From positions 35,715,375 to 35,779,374 of the forward strand of contig CAIIXF020000005.1 of the NCBI GenBank assembly GCA_903813345.2: a stretch of DNA of 64,000 bases, read 5' to 3'. The position numbers and the translations under genes are program-made. This stretch comes from Owenia fusiformis. Its lineage: Eukaryota; Annelida; Polychaeta; Sabellida; Oweniidae. Within the stretch, counting starts at the first letter, position 1. Every line of letters starts with the position of its first letter. This document shows, piece by piece, positions 35,901 through 41,942 of the stretch. The notes below the pieces were generated by a model, which did no database searches, was not told the DNA's origin, and saw only the letters and a list, made by a program, of their open reading frames with translations.

Positions 35901-36439
35901 ATAATAAAAATAGGAAATATATACAAAGTAGGTCAAAAATGTTTCATGTATCACATACTTTTATTTCAAGTATATATTGCAATAATTTGTTAATATTTAC
36001 CATATTTTCTGAAATCCCAAAGTTGATAAGCTGTCTAACGAGTTTTTTTACTGTCTGTTTTATATTCTTAAGGATGGTAAAATTAGAAAAATATTAGATT
36101 TCCTAAAGAAAGGCAAAACAGGGTTTAGGGCCAAACATTTAATTTAACATTTAACTCATGAAAGATCATTATATAATTTTGGAATTTACGTACTAATCTC
36201 AAATTGGCATTATTAGCATTCATATTTTTGATTCTAGTTACCTTGATATCATCAATGAGCGTCTGGTTTTCCGCAACATCTGGGTGAATGGCAATAAGAA
36301 GTTCTTCATAGCCATTGCTCACTAGGTCCAACGGCCACTTGTTGGCCACGGAGGCATGACATTCAATTGTGCATACGAAGAGGCATATGGTCCTCAATAT
36401 CCATTGATTTTGACGCATCATTACTTTTGGTGGCGACAC
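2576..36439 (-). CDS. CLCA-family (calcium-activated chloride channel regulator) protein, 14 exons
   Basis: A complete CLCA gene. Exons in transcript order: 36439-36242, 34515-34221, 33914-33797, 33131-32969, 32413-32284, 32062-31923, 31754-31533, 5489-5330, 5019-4889, 4735-4514, 4343-4070, 3577-3413, 3257-3039, 2925-2576. All junctions are AG/GT, all phases agree, and the sum is 2787 nt (928 residues), the normal family length. Visible features are a signal peptide, the CLCA N-terminal block ([10 protein letters not shown], then [12 protein letters not shown]), [14 protein letters not shown] (HExxH at residues 170-174), a VWA domain with MIDAS D342-V-S-G-S346, T411 and D441, then DNGAGAD..DGVYS and a C-terminal hydrophobic tail. 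Family members are secreted or surface self-cleaving zinc metalloproteases that modulate chloride channels. Intron 7 (31532-5490) is about 26 kb. The joins are my inference and need transcript support. Confidence 0.88.
5490..6552. other. Start of 26-kb intron, no gene seen
   Basis: AT-rich non-coding DNA directly upstream of CLCA exon 8. Open frames here are short and have no recognisable domain. I see no tandem repeat or element end. Confidence 0.5.
6553..7225 (+). repeat. Dispersed repeat, left copy of an inverted pair
   Basis: This ~670-bp segment (from TTTTCATGAAAGGTCACACATTCC to ATTATCATTATTAG and about 20 bases beyond) recurs in opposite orientation at about 22935-23625. The conserved part includes a small open frame ([16 protein letters not shown] and [11 protein letters not shown]) that is partly kept in both copies. 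I do not recognise that frame as a known protein. Similarity stops at both edges. Confidence 0.8.
7365..7660. repeat. Degenerate tandem repeat, ~120-140 bp period
   Basis: The core AAAATGGTGGCCATTTTTCA occurs near 7490 and again, with AAAATGGCGGCC, near 7628. A weaker copy (CACCATTTTCAAAATGG) lies near 7370. Open frames through it repeat the peptide KMAAIFQN and are repeat artefacts. The core resembles that of the 145-bp repeat at 9816-10216. Confidence 0.65.
8450..8745 (+). repeat. Left arm of a ~3-kb inverted-repeat element
   Basis: About 230 bp from GCATCAAGATGGCCAGACTT to CCTCACTATTGATGCAACAA recurs in inverse orientation at 11213-11485. The arm ends in three copies of GATGCAACAACAC at about 8675, 8699 and 8730. 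Apparent open frames through the two arms give similar peptides ([20 protein letters not shown]), which only reflects DNA similarity. Confidence 0.75.
9816..10216. repeat. Tandem repeat, 145-bp unit, about 2.7 copies
   Basis: AGATGGCCGCCCAAAAGTTA starts at 9821 and 9966, and a close variant starts at 10112, giving a spacing of 145-146 bp. Units share AATCAGCTCTAGTACTT and AAATGGCGATGACAAGAT. They are more similar to each other than the 7365-7660 repeats, so expansion here is recent. Confidence 0.9.
10220..10262. repeat. Hexanucleotide (GATCAC)n run
   Basis: Seven near-perfect hexamers alternating GATCAC and GACCAC follow directly on the 145-bp tandem array. Simple-sequence DNA with no coding meaning. 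Confidence 0.85.
10483..10806. repeat. Pyrimidine microsatellite (TCCTA/TTCC)n
   Basis: About 320 bp of TCCAT, TCCTA and TTCCTATCC units with strong strand asymmetry (the + strand is almost purine-free apart from A). The Ser/Tyr/Leu/Pro-rich open frame across it is an artefact. Confidence 0.92.
11213..11485 (-). repeat. Right arm of the ~3-kb inverted-repeat element
   Basis: Inverse copy of 8450-8745, with GGTGTTGTTGCATC at about 11221, 11252 and 11479. At the outer edge, 11461-11489 is a perfect 14-bp-arm palindrome (TGATGCAACAACAC, one base, then its complement). The arms bracket about 2.5 kb that contains the 145-bp tandem repeat and the microsatellite. I find no clear target duplication. 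Confidence 0.7.
12465..13534. mobile_element. 1.07-kb inserted element with GTATT target duplication
   Basis: Defined by comparison with the empty site at 20421-20425. GTATT occurs once in copy B but flanks this segment at 12460-12464 and 13535-13539. The two ends, read inward, are similar (TAT, then TTT, then GCATC, then TATTCG within 28 bp), suggesting imperfect terminal inverted repeats. It has no transposase-like frame and carries a cluster of TGGGGTAAGTCACGTGAC motifs. Confidence 0.78.
13107..13138. promoter_or_regulatory. 32-bp perfect palindrome centred on CACGTG
   Basis: Each arm is ATGTGGGGTAAGTCAC or its complement. The core GTCACGTGAC is a strong E-box of the USF/MITF-TFE type. 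Related copies with the same left arm lie at 12741-12760 and 12801-12820, a half copy at about 13167, and GTCACGTGAT at 13058-13067. All are inside the 1.07-kb element, so they may be element structure and not gene regulation. Confidence 0.6.
14193..14722. repeat. ACGGGAG minisatellite element
   Basis: Repeats of ACGGGAGATTTTACGGGAGT, alternating with TATACCAAGAAT and TATACCAGAAA, give a higher-order period of about 70 bp at 14210-14390. A further ACGGGAG-rich part lies at 14576-14722, ending in AACGGGAGGTTGGCA. An inverse relative with the edge TGCCAACCTACCG lies at 17437-17706. Confidence 0.8.
14403..14490 (-). mobile_element. Short 5'-truncated LINE 3' tail
   Basis: Read on the - strand this segment has CACCC..GGTGTC, then TGAAATAAATAAATTGAATTGA. 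It resembles the last 90 bp of the full LINE at 24657-30604 (GGGGTGTC, then TGAAATAAATTATTTTGAAA, then TTGAATTGA). It interrupts the minisatellite. Confidence is limited by its small size. Confidence 0.45.
15031..15876 (-). CDS. Short-chain dehydrogenase/reductase (classical SDR), intronless
   Basis: A single open frame of 281 residues inside CLCA intron 7, on the same strand as CLCA. It shows the complete classical SDR signature: TGSNSGIG at 17-24 for NAD(P) binding, NNAC at 98-101 (normally NNAG), Ser149, YPVSK at 164-168 as the catalytic Tyr and Lys, PG at 194-195, and a C-terminal GAEIIHDGG block. Length and layout fit the FabG/glucose-dehydrogenase-like cytosolic oxidoreductases. Substrate unknown. 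All active-site residues are present and nothing interrupts the frame, so it is probably functional. The lack of introns among heavily split genes suggests a retrocopy or a gene acquired by transfer; the sequence alone cannot decide. Start chosen at the first Met; Met7 is an alternative. Confidence 0.88.
   Translation of the reverse strand: MNTAIKMRFSGKGVIITGSNSGIGKATALLMAKEGASVVIHGRDMKTLEETVEECRKVGAETAKFPMVQGDFNSDKTLIQRLYDTAMEAFGRIDVLVNNACTAEICTFENVTEEQFDKQITVALKAPLFLSQKCFPQLKKNKGNIVNVSTVGAIRPSSLGIAIYPVSKAALNQFSKCAAIEYGSEGVRVNVVCPGSVPTDFFIKAGLINTKEEQYELYKDITRCTPLKKTCTPEETAKLIAYLASDDASMINGAEIIHDGGLTLIGLDTKTIENAAKCASE
15890..17265. repeat. Tandem duplication upstream of the SDR gene
   Basis: About 15890-16410 and 16505-17262 share ordered blocks: CAGGTAACTAGG/CGGGTAACTAGG, TATGTTCAGTTGAAAATG, ACTTCAAAATATGAATT, CATTTGTTAGGCGCCG/CATTTGTTAGTCGCCG, and AAGCCAGCTTGTATTACCAT. 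The duplicated DNA is the 5' flank of the SDR gene, so its promoter region may be present twice. No second SDR coding copy is seen. Confidence 0.75.
17437..17706. repeat. TACCGTAAA minisatellite, inverse relative of 14193-14722
   Basis: Contains many TCTACCGTAAA and CTACCGTATTTT units and begins with CCTGCCAACCTACCG, the complement of the right edge of 14193-14722. The two related repeats bracket the SDR gene with these edges facing inward. Confidence 0.7.
18770..19040 (+). pseudogene. Mariner transposase C-terminal remnant
   Basis: Translation gives [14 protein letters not shown], which matches the mariner block PYSPDLAPSDFYLF that carries the last catalytic Asp. After an in-frame stop at about 18859 comes a frame with [10 protein letters not shown] and [15 protein letters not shown], the usual transposase end. 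The N-terminal DNA-binding region and the first catalytic Asp are not recognisable between the 5' TIR and this point. Inactive. Confidence 0.8.
19116..20102 (-). mobile_element. Second mariner-like element nested in the first
   Basis: The ends are CAGAGTGTCTCAAAAAATGT and an inverse CAGTGTGTCTCAAAAAAAAT. The inverted repeats run about 170 bp, and TA flanks at 19114-19115 and 20103-20104. On the - strand a decayed frame around 19640-19700 reads [16 protein letters not shown], a remnant of the transposase block PPRSPDLTPLDFF. Stops are frequent. Its position inside the mariner makes it the younger insertion. Confidence 0.85.
21057..22568. other. Intronic DNA without a recognised feature
   Basis: AT-rich intron sequence with only short random open frames. 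I see no element ends, tandem repeats or domain-like peptides. Confidence 0.45.
22569..22642. repeat. Short tandem repeat, ~28-bp unit, three copies
   Basis: CACAATCTGA followed by ACAACATCCAGTTTCAAA, ATCATCAAGTTTCAAA and similar: three adjacent diverged units. Confidence 0.7.
22935..23625 (-). repeat. Dispersed repeat, right copy of the inverted pair
   Basis: Inverse copy of 6553-7225. On the - strand it carries the small frame [16 protein letters not shown] and [11 protein letters not shown]. The two copies lie about 15.7 kb apart in opposite orientation within one intron, so the transcript could fold on itself or the interval could invert. Confidence 0.8.
24315..24656. mobile_element. Foldback element copy 1, left part (split by LINE)
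   Basis: Homologous to 42535-43000. It includes the long hairpin arms CAACAGAATTGTTGATTTAA and AATTAAATTGACGATTCTGT around a central GGGTTAAAAGTGCAGATCTT. The right end of this element is found 6 kb away at 30605-30715, on the far side of the LINE. Confidence 0.82.
25040..26194 (+). CDS. LINE ORF1 protein: coiled coil plus L1-type RRM-like domain
   Basis: The frame is open from 24971; I prefer the Met at 25040 ([13 protein letters not shown]), which puts a basic, Lys/Arg-rich segment at the N-terminus as in nucleic-acid-binding ORF1 proteins. A long heptad-patterned coiled coil follows (about residues 35-120 of this start). Then comes [12 protein letters not shown] with [11 protein letters not shown], matching the RRM-like domain of L1 ORF1p-type chaperones. 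The C-terminal ~100 residues (from about [13 protein letters not shown]) I do not recognise. The role in such elements is RNA binding and particle assembly for target-primed reverse transcription. Confidence 0.8.
   Translation: MAEASKRKKRNRQRTQSSENLHLEYTNKSTQSNDMELKTELQLLKEQFAAFVESSESELNDLKSTIEDQSLEIESLKLDNNDVRSRLQVAEGRVERLEKEQIDVTNDLVSLQDRSMRDNLLFFKINEVKDETATQTRGILNEFLKTKLKIETPIGIDRVHRIGQQRDDLYPRAIVAKFNPYSGKELIMSKVHHLKGTGMFISEQHPKPIQEKKRYMQETRKALSTSNPNTRCTIVKDKMYLNGRQAFPIPVPVSDSDIVQDTLDSKVRNGPMVQSTVGVKYQVHIADVDNVSKVKPILLKSYMDPFVAKATSNSYAYAIKQGSEVYYDFEDDGNVGMGRTIRQLLAEKDLTNVLVSISTWNNGKFDSEKWKVVKKMISEKLDVN
26195..27276 (+). other. Spacer between LINE ORF1 and ORF2
   Basis: A 1.08-kb AT-rich stretch with stops in all forward frames and only short open frames. 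Unusually long for an inter-ORF spacer. I see no insertion boundary inside it. Confidence 0.5.
27277..30375 (+). CDS. LINE ORF2: AP endonuclease and reverse transcriptase, 1032 aa, intact
   Basis: The N-terminal exonuclease-endonuclease-phosphatase domain is visible as [45 protein letters not shown]-like [17 protein letters not shown] and ISDHFPVFC. The reverse transcriptase follows with [58 protein letters not shown] and the catalytic YADD. A C-terminal thumb and a linker with RRNIHQR-type basic patches end the protein. It nicks target DNA and primes cDNA synthesis from the nick. No frameshift or stop over 3.1 kb. The initiation site may be upstream or at 27277; translation after ORF1 would need reinitiation. 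Confidence 0.93.
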   Translation: MANLLEELPFFSCTNVEVLDLAYDLHVYESLVFNPMDLNRLIGEPQDNPPEEHTPMRNIIEQCNYLNLDQLNINLDKSSGLTFLHLNSRSLPKNKWKFDLMQSLTKHSFSVIAMSETWLNTENEANFQLTGYNSVFKSRDGIKGGGVCIYIKENIIFKERHDLTMNLNSCENVTIEITPPNGKNTLVSAIYKPPNSNLAIFNDEFNEFLNKVTSEKKPSYLLGDFNLDLLKADEHNLTNDFLCHLYENNFMPLIYRPTRVTHNSATLIDNIFTNVNNVTSSGVILYDISDHFPVFCTSLLEKPSYKKIKISYRSYSDKNLTRFKDEICLMEWTDLKQQDNVNEAYSIFINKFTEVYNRCLPILTKTVKTYCNLERPWISLGIITSAKRKNKLYIKFKKCPTDENRLTYTNYKNRLNHIIRNAEKLHYKKKFEISNGNIKKTWDVINSILKRKQPKKILNDNFIHEGRKIDDGKSIADNFNKFFSTIGEKLANEINSDKDPLDNVNKIERNINSIFLAPVDVNTVQNQIKNLKDSAAAIDDIKPKVVKVLHDHIADPLTFIYNLSMTTGIFPEELKLAKVIPIFKKGEHDKFTNYRPISILSVFAKMFEKIMHDKVSTFLEKYELLYLHQYGFRKHRSTYMALLEFIENVRHSLDNKEYCIGIYLDLSKAFDTVNHAILLKKMEHYGIRGIALSWFSSYLSNRKMKTEYSKSLSEKYLSEEAIVNCGVPQGSVLGPLLFIIFVNDFYLVSDKLKLVIYADDTNILCSDSNLDNLTTTVNSELCDINDWLLANKLTLNVKKTKYMVFGNKRNISVNNEIKIANSNLEKVDEIGFLGVIIDSKLSWAPHINALHRKVSNVIGMLYRTNYAHTLNSKMIIYNSLIFSHLNYCNILWGNACKNLLNKLLILQKKFVRLITNSDRLAHTFPIFQDLKILNIYHIHTIQTVSFMKKVISKSVQFPSKLYDHYFKTRENIHQRITRFGHNLDIPKHRTRIGENSIKVHGSYIWNSLNEDIRNKPLNSLISRFKIDLLSTE
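30605..30715. mobile_element. Foldback element copy 1, right end
   Basis: Begins AATACTGATACATGTTTGTG and ends near TTTTGTTACG. It matches the right end of copy 2 (about 42885-43000), including GAATTCTGCC, CAACGCGTGAAATA-like CAACGTGTGAAATA and AAAAAAGAAAAATC. Confidence 0.8.
30780..31170 (+). pseudogene. Frameshifted Cys-rich protein remnant (CXC/tesmin-like region)
   Basis: Across three forward frames there are coherent pieces: [20 protein letters not shown], then after a shift [10 protein letters not shown], then [20 protein letters not shown] and, after another shift, [14 protein letters not shown]. The order and Cys spacing resemble a Cys-rich (CXC-like) tail found in mobile-element-associated open frames of invertebrates; that association is from memory and not checked. 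Several frameshifts and stops mean it is not a working gene. Confidence 0.5.
31195..31272. repeat. GGGCC-rich dispersed repeat, copy 1
   Basis: Shares AAGTGGGCCTTTTTGGTCAT and flanking AAGGCCCC and GGGCC(C/T)TTTAA with 37330-37402 in the same orientation. Internal GGCC inverted motifs suggest a small structured element. Confidence 0.65.
31533..32062 (-). CDS. CLCA exons 6-7: VWA domain start with MIDAS
   Basis: Exon 6 (32062-31923) encodes an acidic linker ([11 protein letters not shown]) and [14 protein letters not shown], the first MIDAS loop of the VWA domain. Exon 7 (31754-31533) encodes [15 protein letters not shown] through [10 protein letters not shown] and [15 protein letters not shown]. 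The final MIDAS Asp (LLLSDGEEN) is in exon 8 at 5489-5330, 26 kb away. The interrupted domain therefore relies on correct removal of intron 7. Confidence 0.85.
32598..32862. repeat. GTTAC-rich tandem repeat in CLCA intron 5-4 region
   Basis: Two 71-bp units start at 32630 and 32701 (TGTTAAGATACTTTACGTTA, then TAACGTTATACCATGTC). A degenerate TTATG/TTACG run follows to 32862. Confidence 0.85.
33797..33914 (-). CDS. CLCA exon 3: HExxH metalloprotease motif
   Basis: Encodes [20 protein letters not shown]. The family consensus is HEWAHLRWGVFDEY, where the two His and the Glu are the zinc-site and catalytic residues and the downstream Asp/Glu complete the site. All are present; the only change in the core is Ala to Gly. 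I chose the acceptor ATTAAAG before 33914 over the nearer GGAAAG because only it keeps the reading phase with exon 2. Confidence 0.88.
36242..36439 (-). CDS. CLCA exon 1: signal peptide
   Basis: Contains three possible Met starts (36439, 36421, 36418). The last two give a standard signal peptide, [23 protein letters not shown]. The mature N-terminus follows with [18 protein letters not shown] and LIDDIK, matching the family. Ends at AAG|GTAACT, phase 0. Confidence 0.82.
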
Positions 36440-38166
36440 AATGTGACGCTGAAGGATGTATGATCAACAATTTGACAGTCCAATGAATGACGTAGGGAAA
36501 GTCCTATTCATTGCACTTTGGAAACTATTTGGACTTTCGTCACGTGACTTTAATAATAAATTAACAAATATCATTCTAGCATTGGACAAATACCCATTTC
36601 CCGTGTTATTCTGACTTGTATTTGCCATGGAACAATGCGCATTTTGATTGGATAAACGTGTTCCTGCTTTTCAAAACTGTCGTCTTTTCTAGCCTAAAGA
36701 AATAATAAATATTAATGTTTCTTTTGGCAAGTAGTTAACAAACTTTAGTTCTATTTTAAAATTATTCTCCATTTAAACATTTTCTATAGTTATTTGTAAT
36801 GGATATCCTATGATTGATGAATGATATGATTTTTATCCACAATGCATATGGATATAGGAACGAGAACAGTGAAAGTGCAGATGTAAAAATTAAACCATAT
36901 TTACTGGGAATACTAGCCCAAGATATTTCACACCTTCAATTTATTATCCAATTAAATTGGTTTTGACCATATAGGGAATGCTAAAGAGTAAATTTATGAT
37001 AAATCATGCATGTTGCCCTATCAATGTTTTGCGAGAATGTATTGCTAGATCCCCTCTTAAAAATCAATGAAAGATACACTATACAAAAACAACACAACCC
37101 CAATTGCAATAAAACCAATTTTTAAACTTTGAAAAAATCTCACATTTGCTAGTACGTCTTTAAAGTACACTCCCCTCCATTAGTTTGGCAAACGGAAGTA
37201 GTTTTCATAGGATGCACATAATCATAGGCAGTACATCTTTATATTGTTCCTTAATTACAGTTGTTTGGATTTTTGAACAAATTTTATAAAAAAAATCGCA
37301 AAGCACAGACTTAGATATATGATCAAAAACTGGGCCCAAAAATATAAGGCCCCAAAAGTGGGCCTTTTTGGTCATAACTGGGCCTTTTAAGGCCTTATTG
37401 TTTAATTTCAGGCCAAATATTGAAGAAAATGGGCCACAAAATTTCAAAATTTGGGCCCACTTTTGGGTTTTGGGTACCCAAAACCTAGAACGGCCTTGTT
37501 GGTTCCCAGATCCGCCCCTGTATGTTATATCAGGCAAGTGGTATTTGTGTCAATGTTTCTACAAATGAAATATAAAATATATGAGATATTGATAAGACTA
37601 TATGCGAAATTAATGTGATTTGTTAATATTTACTAATAATGTATGATTCCCTTGTACCTTAATAAATCGGGCAATTATTTACTCAGAAGTCGAGAACTAT
37701 CCCTAGATGACCATAATTTTCGCGTGTAAGTTCTCTTTGCCTCGCTATTCTTGCCTTAACGTTAATGCATATTATAACATATTACATAATACATGTAGAC
37801 ATTATACAAAAGTTACTTACAAAATGACACATACATGAGTATAATGTGTAGAAGCAAAGTTACAGTATAAGTAAAAACTGAATTAGGCTTTTGAATTAGT
37901 GAAATGTGATCGCATTGGATATAAGCCAGAGCAACCAAGGAGTTCATCACAAAATGATGATTGATGGTGTACATGTATGTTTAGGTTATCAGCAGATATA
38001 ACTTATAGTATTAGATATAAATTTGACGTAGACGTCCAGTTTCATACTTCAGCATGGGTTCAAAGGACAGCCAGCGATTTCTAGACTTAGATCAACGTAC
38101 GTTCAGACCACCGATGTACGAGTAATAGATTGTATAGACAATTAGCTGTGTCAACAATAACAAACA
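36440..38166. promoter_or_regulatory. Shared intergenic region between divergent CLCA and CRAL-TRIO genes
   Basis: 1.7 kb separates the two divergent start codons. It holds GGGCC repeat copy 2 (37330-37402) and no coding feature. I see no convincing TATA box or initiator that I would assign to either gene. Confidence 0.5.
37330..37402. repeat. GGGCC-rich dispersed repeat, copy 2
   Basis: Matches 31195-31272 over about 70 bp (AAGTGGGCCTTTTTGGTCAT shared exactly). The sequence continues GGGCC-rich to about 37480. Confidence 0.65.
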
Positions 38167-40827
38167 ATGCCCGTGCCTTCAATTGAGGTAAGTATTTACT
38201 ACCATCATTCAGTCGGTGAGTGCCAATAAAGTTTGTACTCTGTACCTCTACAAGTACAATGTCACAAACAGACTTACTTAAGTATTAAGGTTCACATAAA
38301 GGGGGGTTTGACTCCACGTTATTGGAAAGTAATCATTGTAGAATAAAAGGTGAAATTATTATGTTGTGCATTATGCTTACATGATAAAGAATTATACATA
38401 GTTTACCATATTATATAGTAAATCGTCACTTATATCTAGAAATTTTTGTTTTAAATATGGGGTTTCCATGTTATTTACCAGGAAGCTGCTCCAAACGTGC
38501 CGAAGTTAAGAGAAATATTCTTGGCCAAATACGAGGGTAAGGATTTTATAAAATTGCAATTCATTTTCACTTTGTTTCAGCAGTATGAATTAAACCTAAT
38601 TGTATAAAACTCTGAACGCTACAGGGACCGGCCAAAAATGTTGGGAATAGCAGGTGCCACAATATCAAGGTTTCTTTATATGTGATTAAATGGGAACTTG
38701 ATCTCATATCGGTTCTTCCTCCGGTTAAAAACTGGGTATTCCTTGTTGAAAATATGAAAAGTCTCCATTATGAGACAACATACAGGGCAATAAAAGCACA
38801 AAATAATGCTATGTAAACAAAAAGGGTTGATTTAGTCCACCGGGTGTCAGTCACCCCCCCCCCGTGACTGACACGTGATTCCCGGTGATTTAGTCAGACC
38901 AATTGGTCTATATAGGGGGGGGGGTGACCGACACGTGACTCCCCGTGATTTAGTCAGACCAATTGGTCTATATAGGGGGGGGGTGACTGACACGTGACTC
39001 TCCGTGATTTAGTCTAATTTATATCTTCCATGTAAAAATAATTTTATGTAAAGATGGCAGTGCATTCAATCTGTAAAGAAGCTCTACCACTGCTGCCACC
39101 TTTATATAAAGCAGATATTTTCTCTTCAGATGAAATAAAAAAGGAACAGTATTACGACGAAGATATCCAGAGGGTTAAGGAGAGTGATGCGTATATGAGA
39201 TGTTTCCTCCGAACTGTCACTGCCAGCAACGACCCTCACAAAGCTGCAGACGTCATCGATATGGCTCTCAAATGGAGGAAAGAATTCAAAATATATGGTA
39301 CCAATTTAATCTCAAATAATCTTGGTTTAGAAATGAAAACGAACAATATACTCACGCTGAAGCCTATATCTTAATACATGTTGTTTTGTGTTTGTTTTTC
39401 CATATGTTATTCTAGACCTATCTCTGAAGTTATGTATTTTCTTGTTTAATGTTATTCTAGACTTGTCAATGGACACGTTTCCTGAAGAGTTGAGGGAGAA
39501 ATACATGGATAAAGTCATTGGCTACAAGAACCAAGACAAAGAAGGGCACAAAATATGTGAGCTTTGAATATTTTTACAATTCCGACCGGGAATGGCCTTT
39601 TATATTTTTTAAGAAAAAAAGGACGGTGTTTTATTCCAAGCTGAAAATATGTGAGCCTGGAATCTTTTTACTGTTAACAAAACATGTGAAATGATCCAAT
39701 ATCTTTAAGTCTGTTTCATCTTACATTGCTTTCCTTGTAAAATACATTTTCTTGTACCCTGATAATAGCCTCTTTAACCAATTCTCTTATTTTAGTGTAT
39801 TTTGACATATCAGAGAACAACAAAGATCCAGAGGCGATGAAATTCAAGCATCACGCTATCGTGGCAGCGTTCGAATCCCACCACCGACTGACACCAGAGG
39901 AACAAGTCGTTGTCCTTTTTGACTGCTCACGGGCTACTTTGGCAAACAATGTAAGTGGTTCTTAAATGGATGCTATTAGTGCTGCAATTACTAAATAGGC
40001 TCTTCGGCATCATTTGGGTAATTCTGTCAGTGACTATGTATCTCACCCTAGGCGAAGTGATATGCGCGGAACTGAGTTAAGAAAAGATGATCATGCCAAA
40101 ATTAGATAAATGTACAACAATGTTTCCCAACTCGATTCCGCACACATCACTCCGCCAACTGCTCTTGAAAATCATATGCAAGAGCCGGAGCCAGAATGTG
40201 TCAAATATAAAAAGAATTAAAATACAAACTGGGACAATATGTCCAGGGGGGACAATACACGAAGTCTCTTCCAAATGTGGTCTGTGTATTCACGAATATT
40301 TTGTGCTTGAATTTCAGGACATGGATATGCTTAAGTTTGTGATTCAGTGTTTCAAATATTACTTCCCTGCTTTCCTAGGTAAGCATGCAAATAGTTTTTT
40401 CCTACCAAAATCAATATAAACATAATTTGGATTTTTCGGAAACATGTTTAACTCAAACGTATAATAAGAAAATCCATGACTTGGCTCGTATACGTGACAC
40501 GTGATATTGTGATATATTGATACGAGTAATGTGCCGTATTGTCTCTTTCAGATAAAATGATTGTCTACGAAACGCCAAAGGTCCTGAGCTGTAAGTGACT
40601 CATACGATTGCTGTTTTTTTAAAATATTCGAAACATCAAACAAAACTTTAGTTTTTTCGGATCACATACACAAAAATAACTAAAAACTATGATTATTGTT
40701 TTCAGTTATATGGACGATTATCAAGAAGTTTCTGAATGCCGAGCAAGCCAAGAAAGTTGTCTTCTGCAATAAAAATGAGATTAAAAACTATATAAGTGAG
40801 GAAAATCTCTGGGATCACATGCAATAG
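38167..40827 (+). CDS. CRAL-TRIO (Sec14-like) domain protein, 8 exons, 244 aa
   Basis: Exons: 38167-38187, 38482-38536, 39112-39297, 39461-39556, 39796-39950, 40318-40378, 40552-40590, 40706-40827. All junctions are GT-AG, the phases agree, and they total 735 nt. The N-terminal helical part (EDIQRVKESDAYMRCFLR, then ALKWRKEF) is a CRAL-TRIO N domain. The lipid-binding lobe follows with ILYFDIS, VVVLFDCS, DMDMLKFVIQCFKYYFP and KVVFCNKNEIKNYI. The layout is closest in style to the CRAL-TRIO half of MOSPD2, but there is no MSP domain or membrane helix, so it is a small soluble lipid-transfer protein. I used the acceptor at 39111 for exon 3 because the one before 39054 leads to a stop. AATAAA at 40873-40878. 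Confidence 0.85.
38840..39010. repeat. ~67-bp tandem repeat in CRAL-TRIO intron 2
   Basis: Units read GTGATTTAGTCAGACCAATT then GGTCTATATAGGGGGGG then TGAC(T/C)GACACGTGA. Two full units plus a partial, preceded by an inverse GTCAGTCACCCCCCC. AGACCAATTGGTCT is a 14-bp palindrome within each unit. Confidence 0.85.
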
Positions 40828-41291
40828 ATGAGGACAATGACTAGTGATGTGCGTTGTTGGAATACTTTTCAAAATAAAATTTATTGCGTAAATAACTGTA
40901 CAATTGTGATAGCAAGTTTTACCAAAAAGTAATGTTGAAATCACATCTAAGATATTAACAATTTGTGACTAATGTAACCGGCCACAATCCGAATTCAGCA
41001 AGTTATTTCATCATTTGAAGCTATGTAAAATGACTTGAGATTCATTTAACTTGTTTTGATTTCATGATTGAATCACAGGCATGGGCAGACACGTCCCAAA
41101 GTCGTCCCTCTTTGGCCTCAGTATCACATTAGTCAATCATGTTTCACAAATAAATAAATTGAAAGTACTAATATTGTCTCTCTAATTTGTGTATGTATTA
41201 AAGTGTTTCAATTCGTTTGCGCCAGAGAGTGTACATGTAGCAGGCCACTTTTGTTATAAGAACTACTGCAATCCTGTTTTCATAACCCCTA

Positions 41292-41720
41292 TACGTCAGT
41301 TCTTTTTTGCATAACTGGTATACGCCATGTCTTATCATGTCTGTTAAACACCATCACGTTCAACATAACTATTACACGTCAGTCTCGTTTTCATAACTGT
41401 TACACATCAGTGCCGTTTTATGTTGTACGTCAGCACTTTCTGTGTAATGGTTATACGTCAATATTGTTTTACAAATGGTGTGCGCCAGTCTTGATTTCAT
41501 AACTGTAATACGTCAGTGCTATTTCAATAAATATACGCTATTTTTGTTTCTTGTAATGAGTCATAGTTGTATGCATAACTGTTGCAGTACAACAGCGATG
41601 TTTGCACGCAAGTCCTCTTTCCAAATTTGTAATACGTCAGCCTCGTTTTCATATCTGTTATTCGTCTGCACTTTCTGCCTAACCCTTGTAATATGTCAAT
41701 GAAGTTTTTATGTATGTTAT
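41292..41720. repeat. Degenerate array with repeated TACGTCAG motifs
   Basis: Diverged units of roughly 28-33 bp of the form TACGTCAGT..TTTTCATAACTGTTA. TACGTCA or CACGTCA occurs exactly at 41292, 41375, 41426, 41454, 41509 and 41633, with weaker versions between. TGACGTA on the opposite strand is a cAMP-response-element core. It lies just 3' of the Gr last exon and 0.45 kb beyond the CRAL-TRIO gene end. Confidence 0.7.
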
Positions 41721-41942
41721 GTGCCTTTAACTGTCGCCAGTGGTGTTTGCAGATATTATATTTAAGCTTTTACGTATCACACAGACATATAATGTCAGTG
41801 TTCCCTCAACAACAGCTATTCGCTATGTGCTTCTTGGACAACAGCTATCAGTGTCAGTGTTCCTTCGACAACGACTATATACATGTATATGTATCGCTGT
41901 TTCTTCAACACAGCTCTATTCCAGTAACAGGTTCTTCAACAT

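Noticed and set aside
39054-39111. Start of a separate CRAL-TRIO gene at the ATG at 39054
   Set aside because: The exon joins in phase with exons at 38167 and 38482 through the acceptor at 39111; the residues before it do not align with the family.
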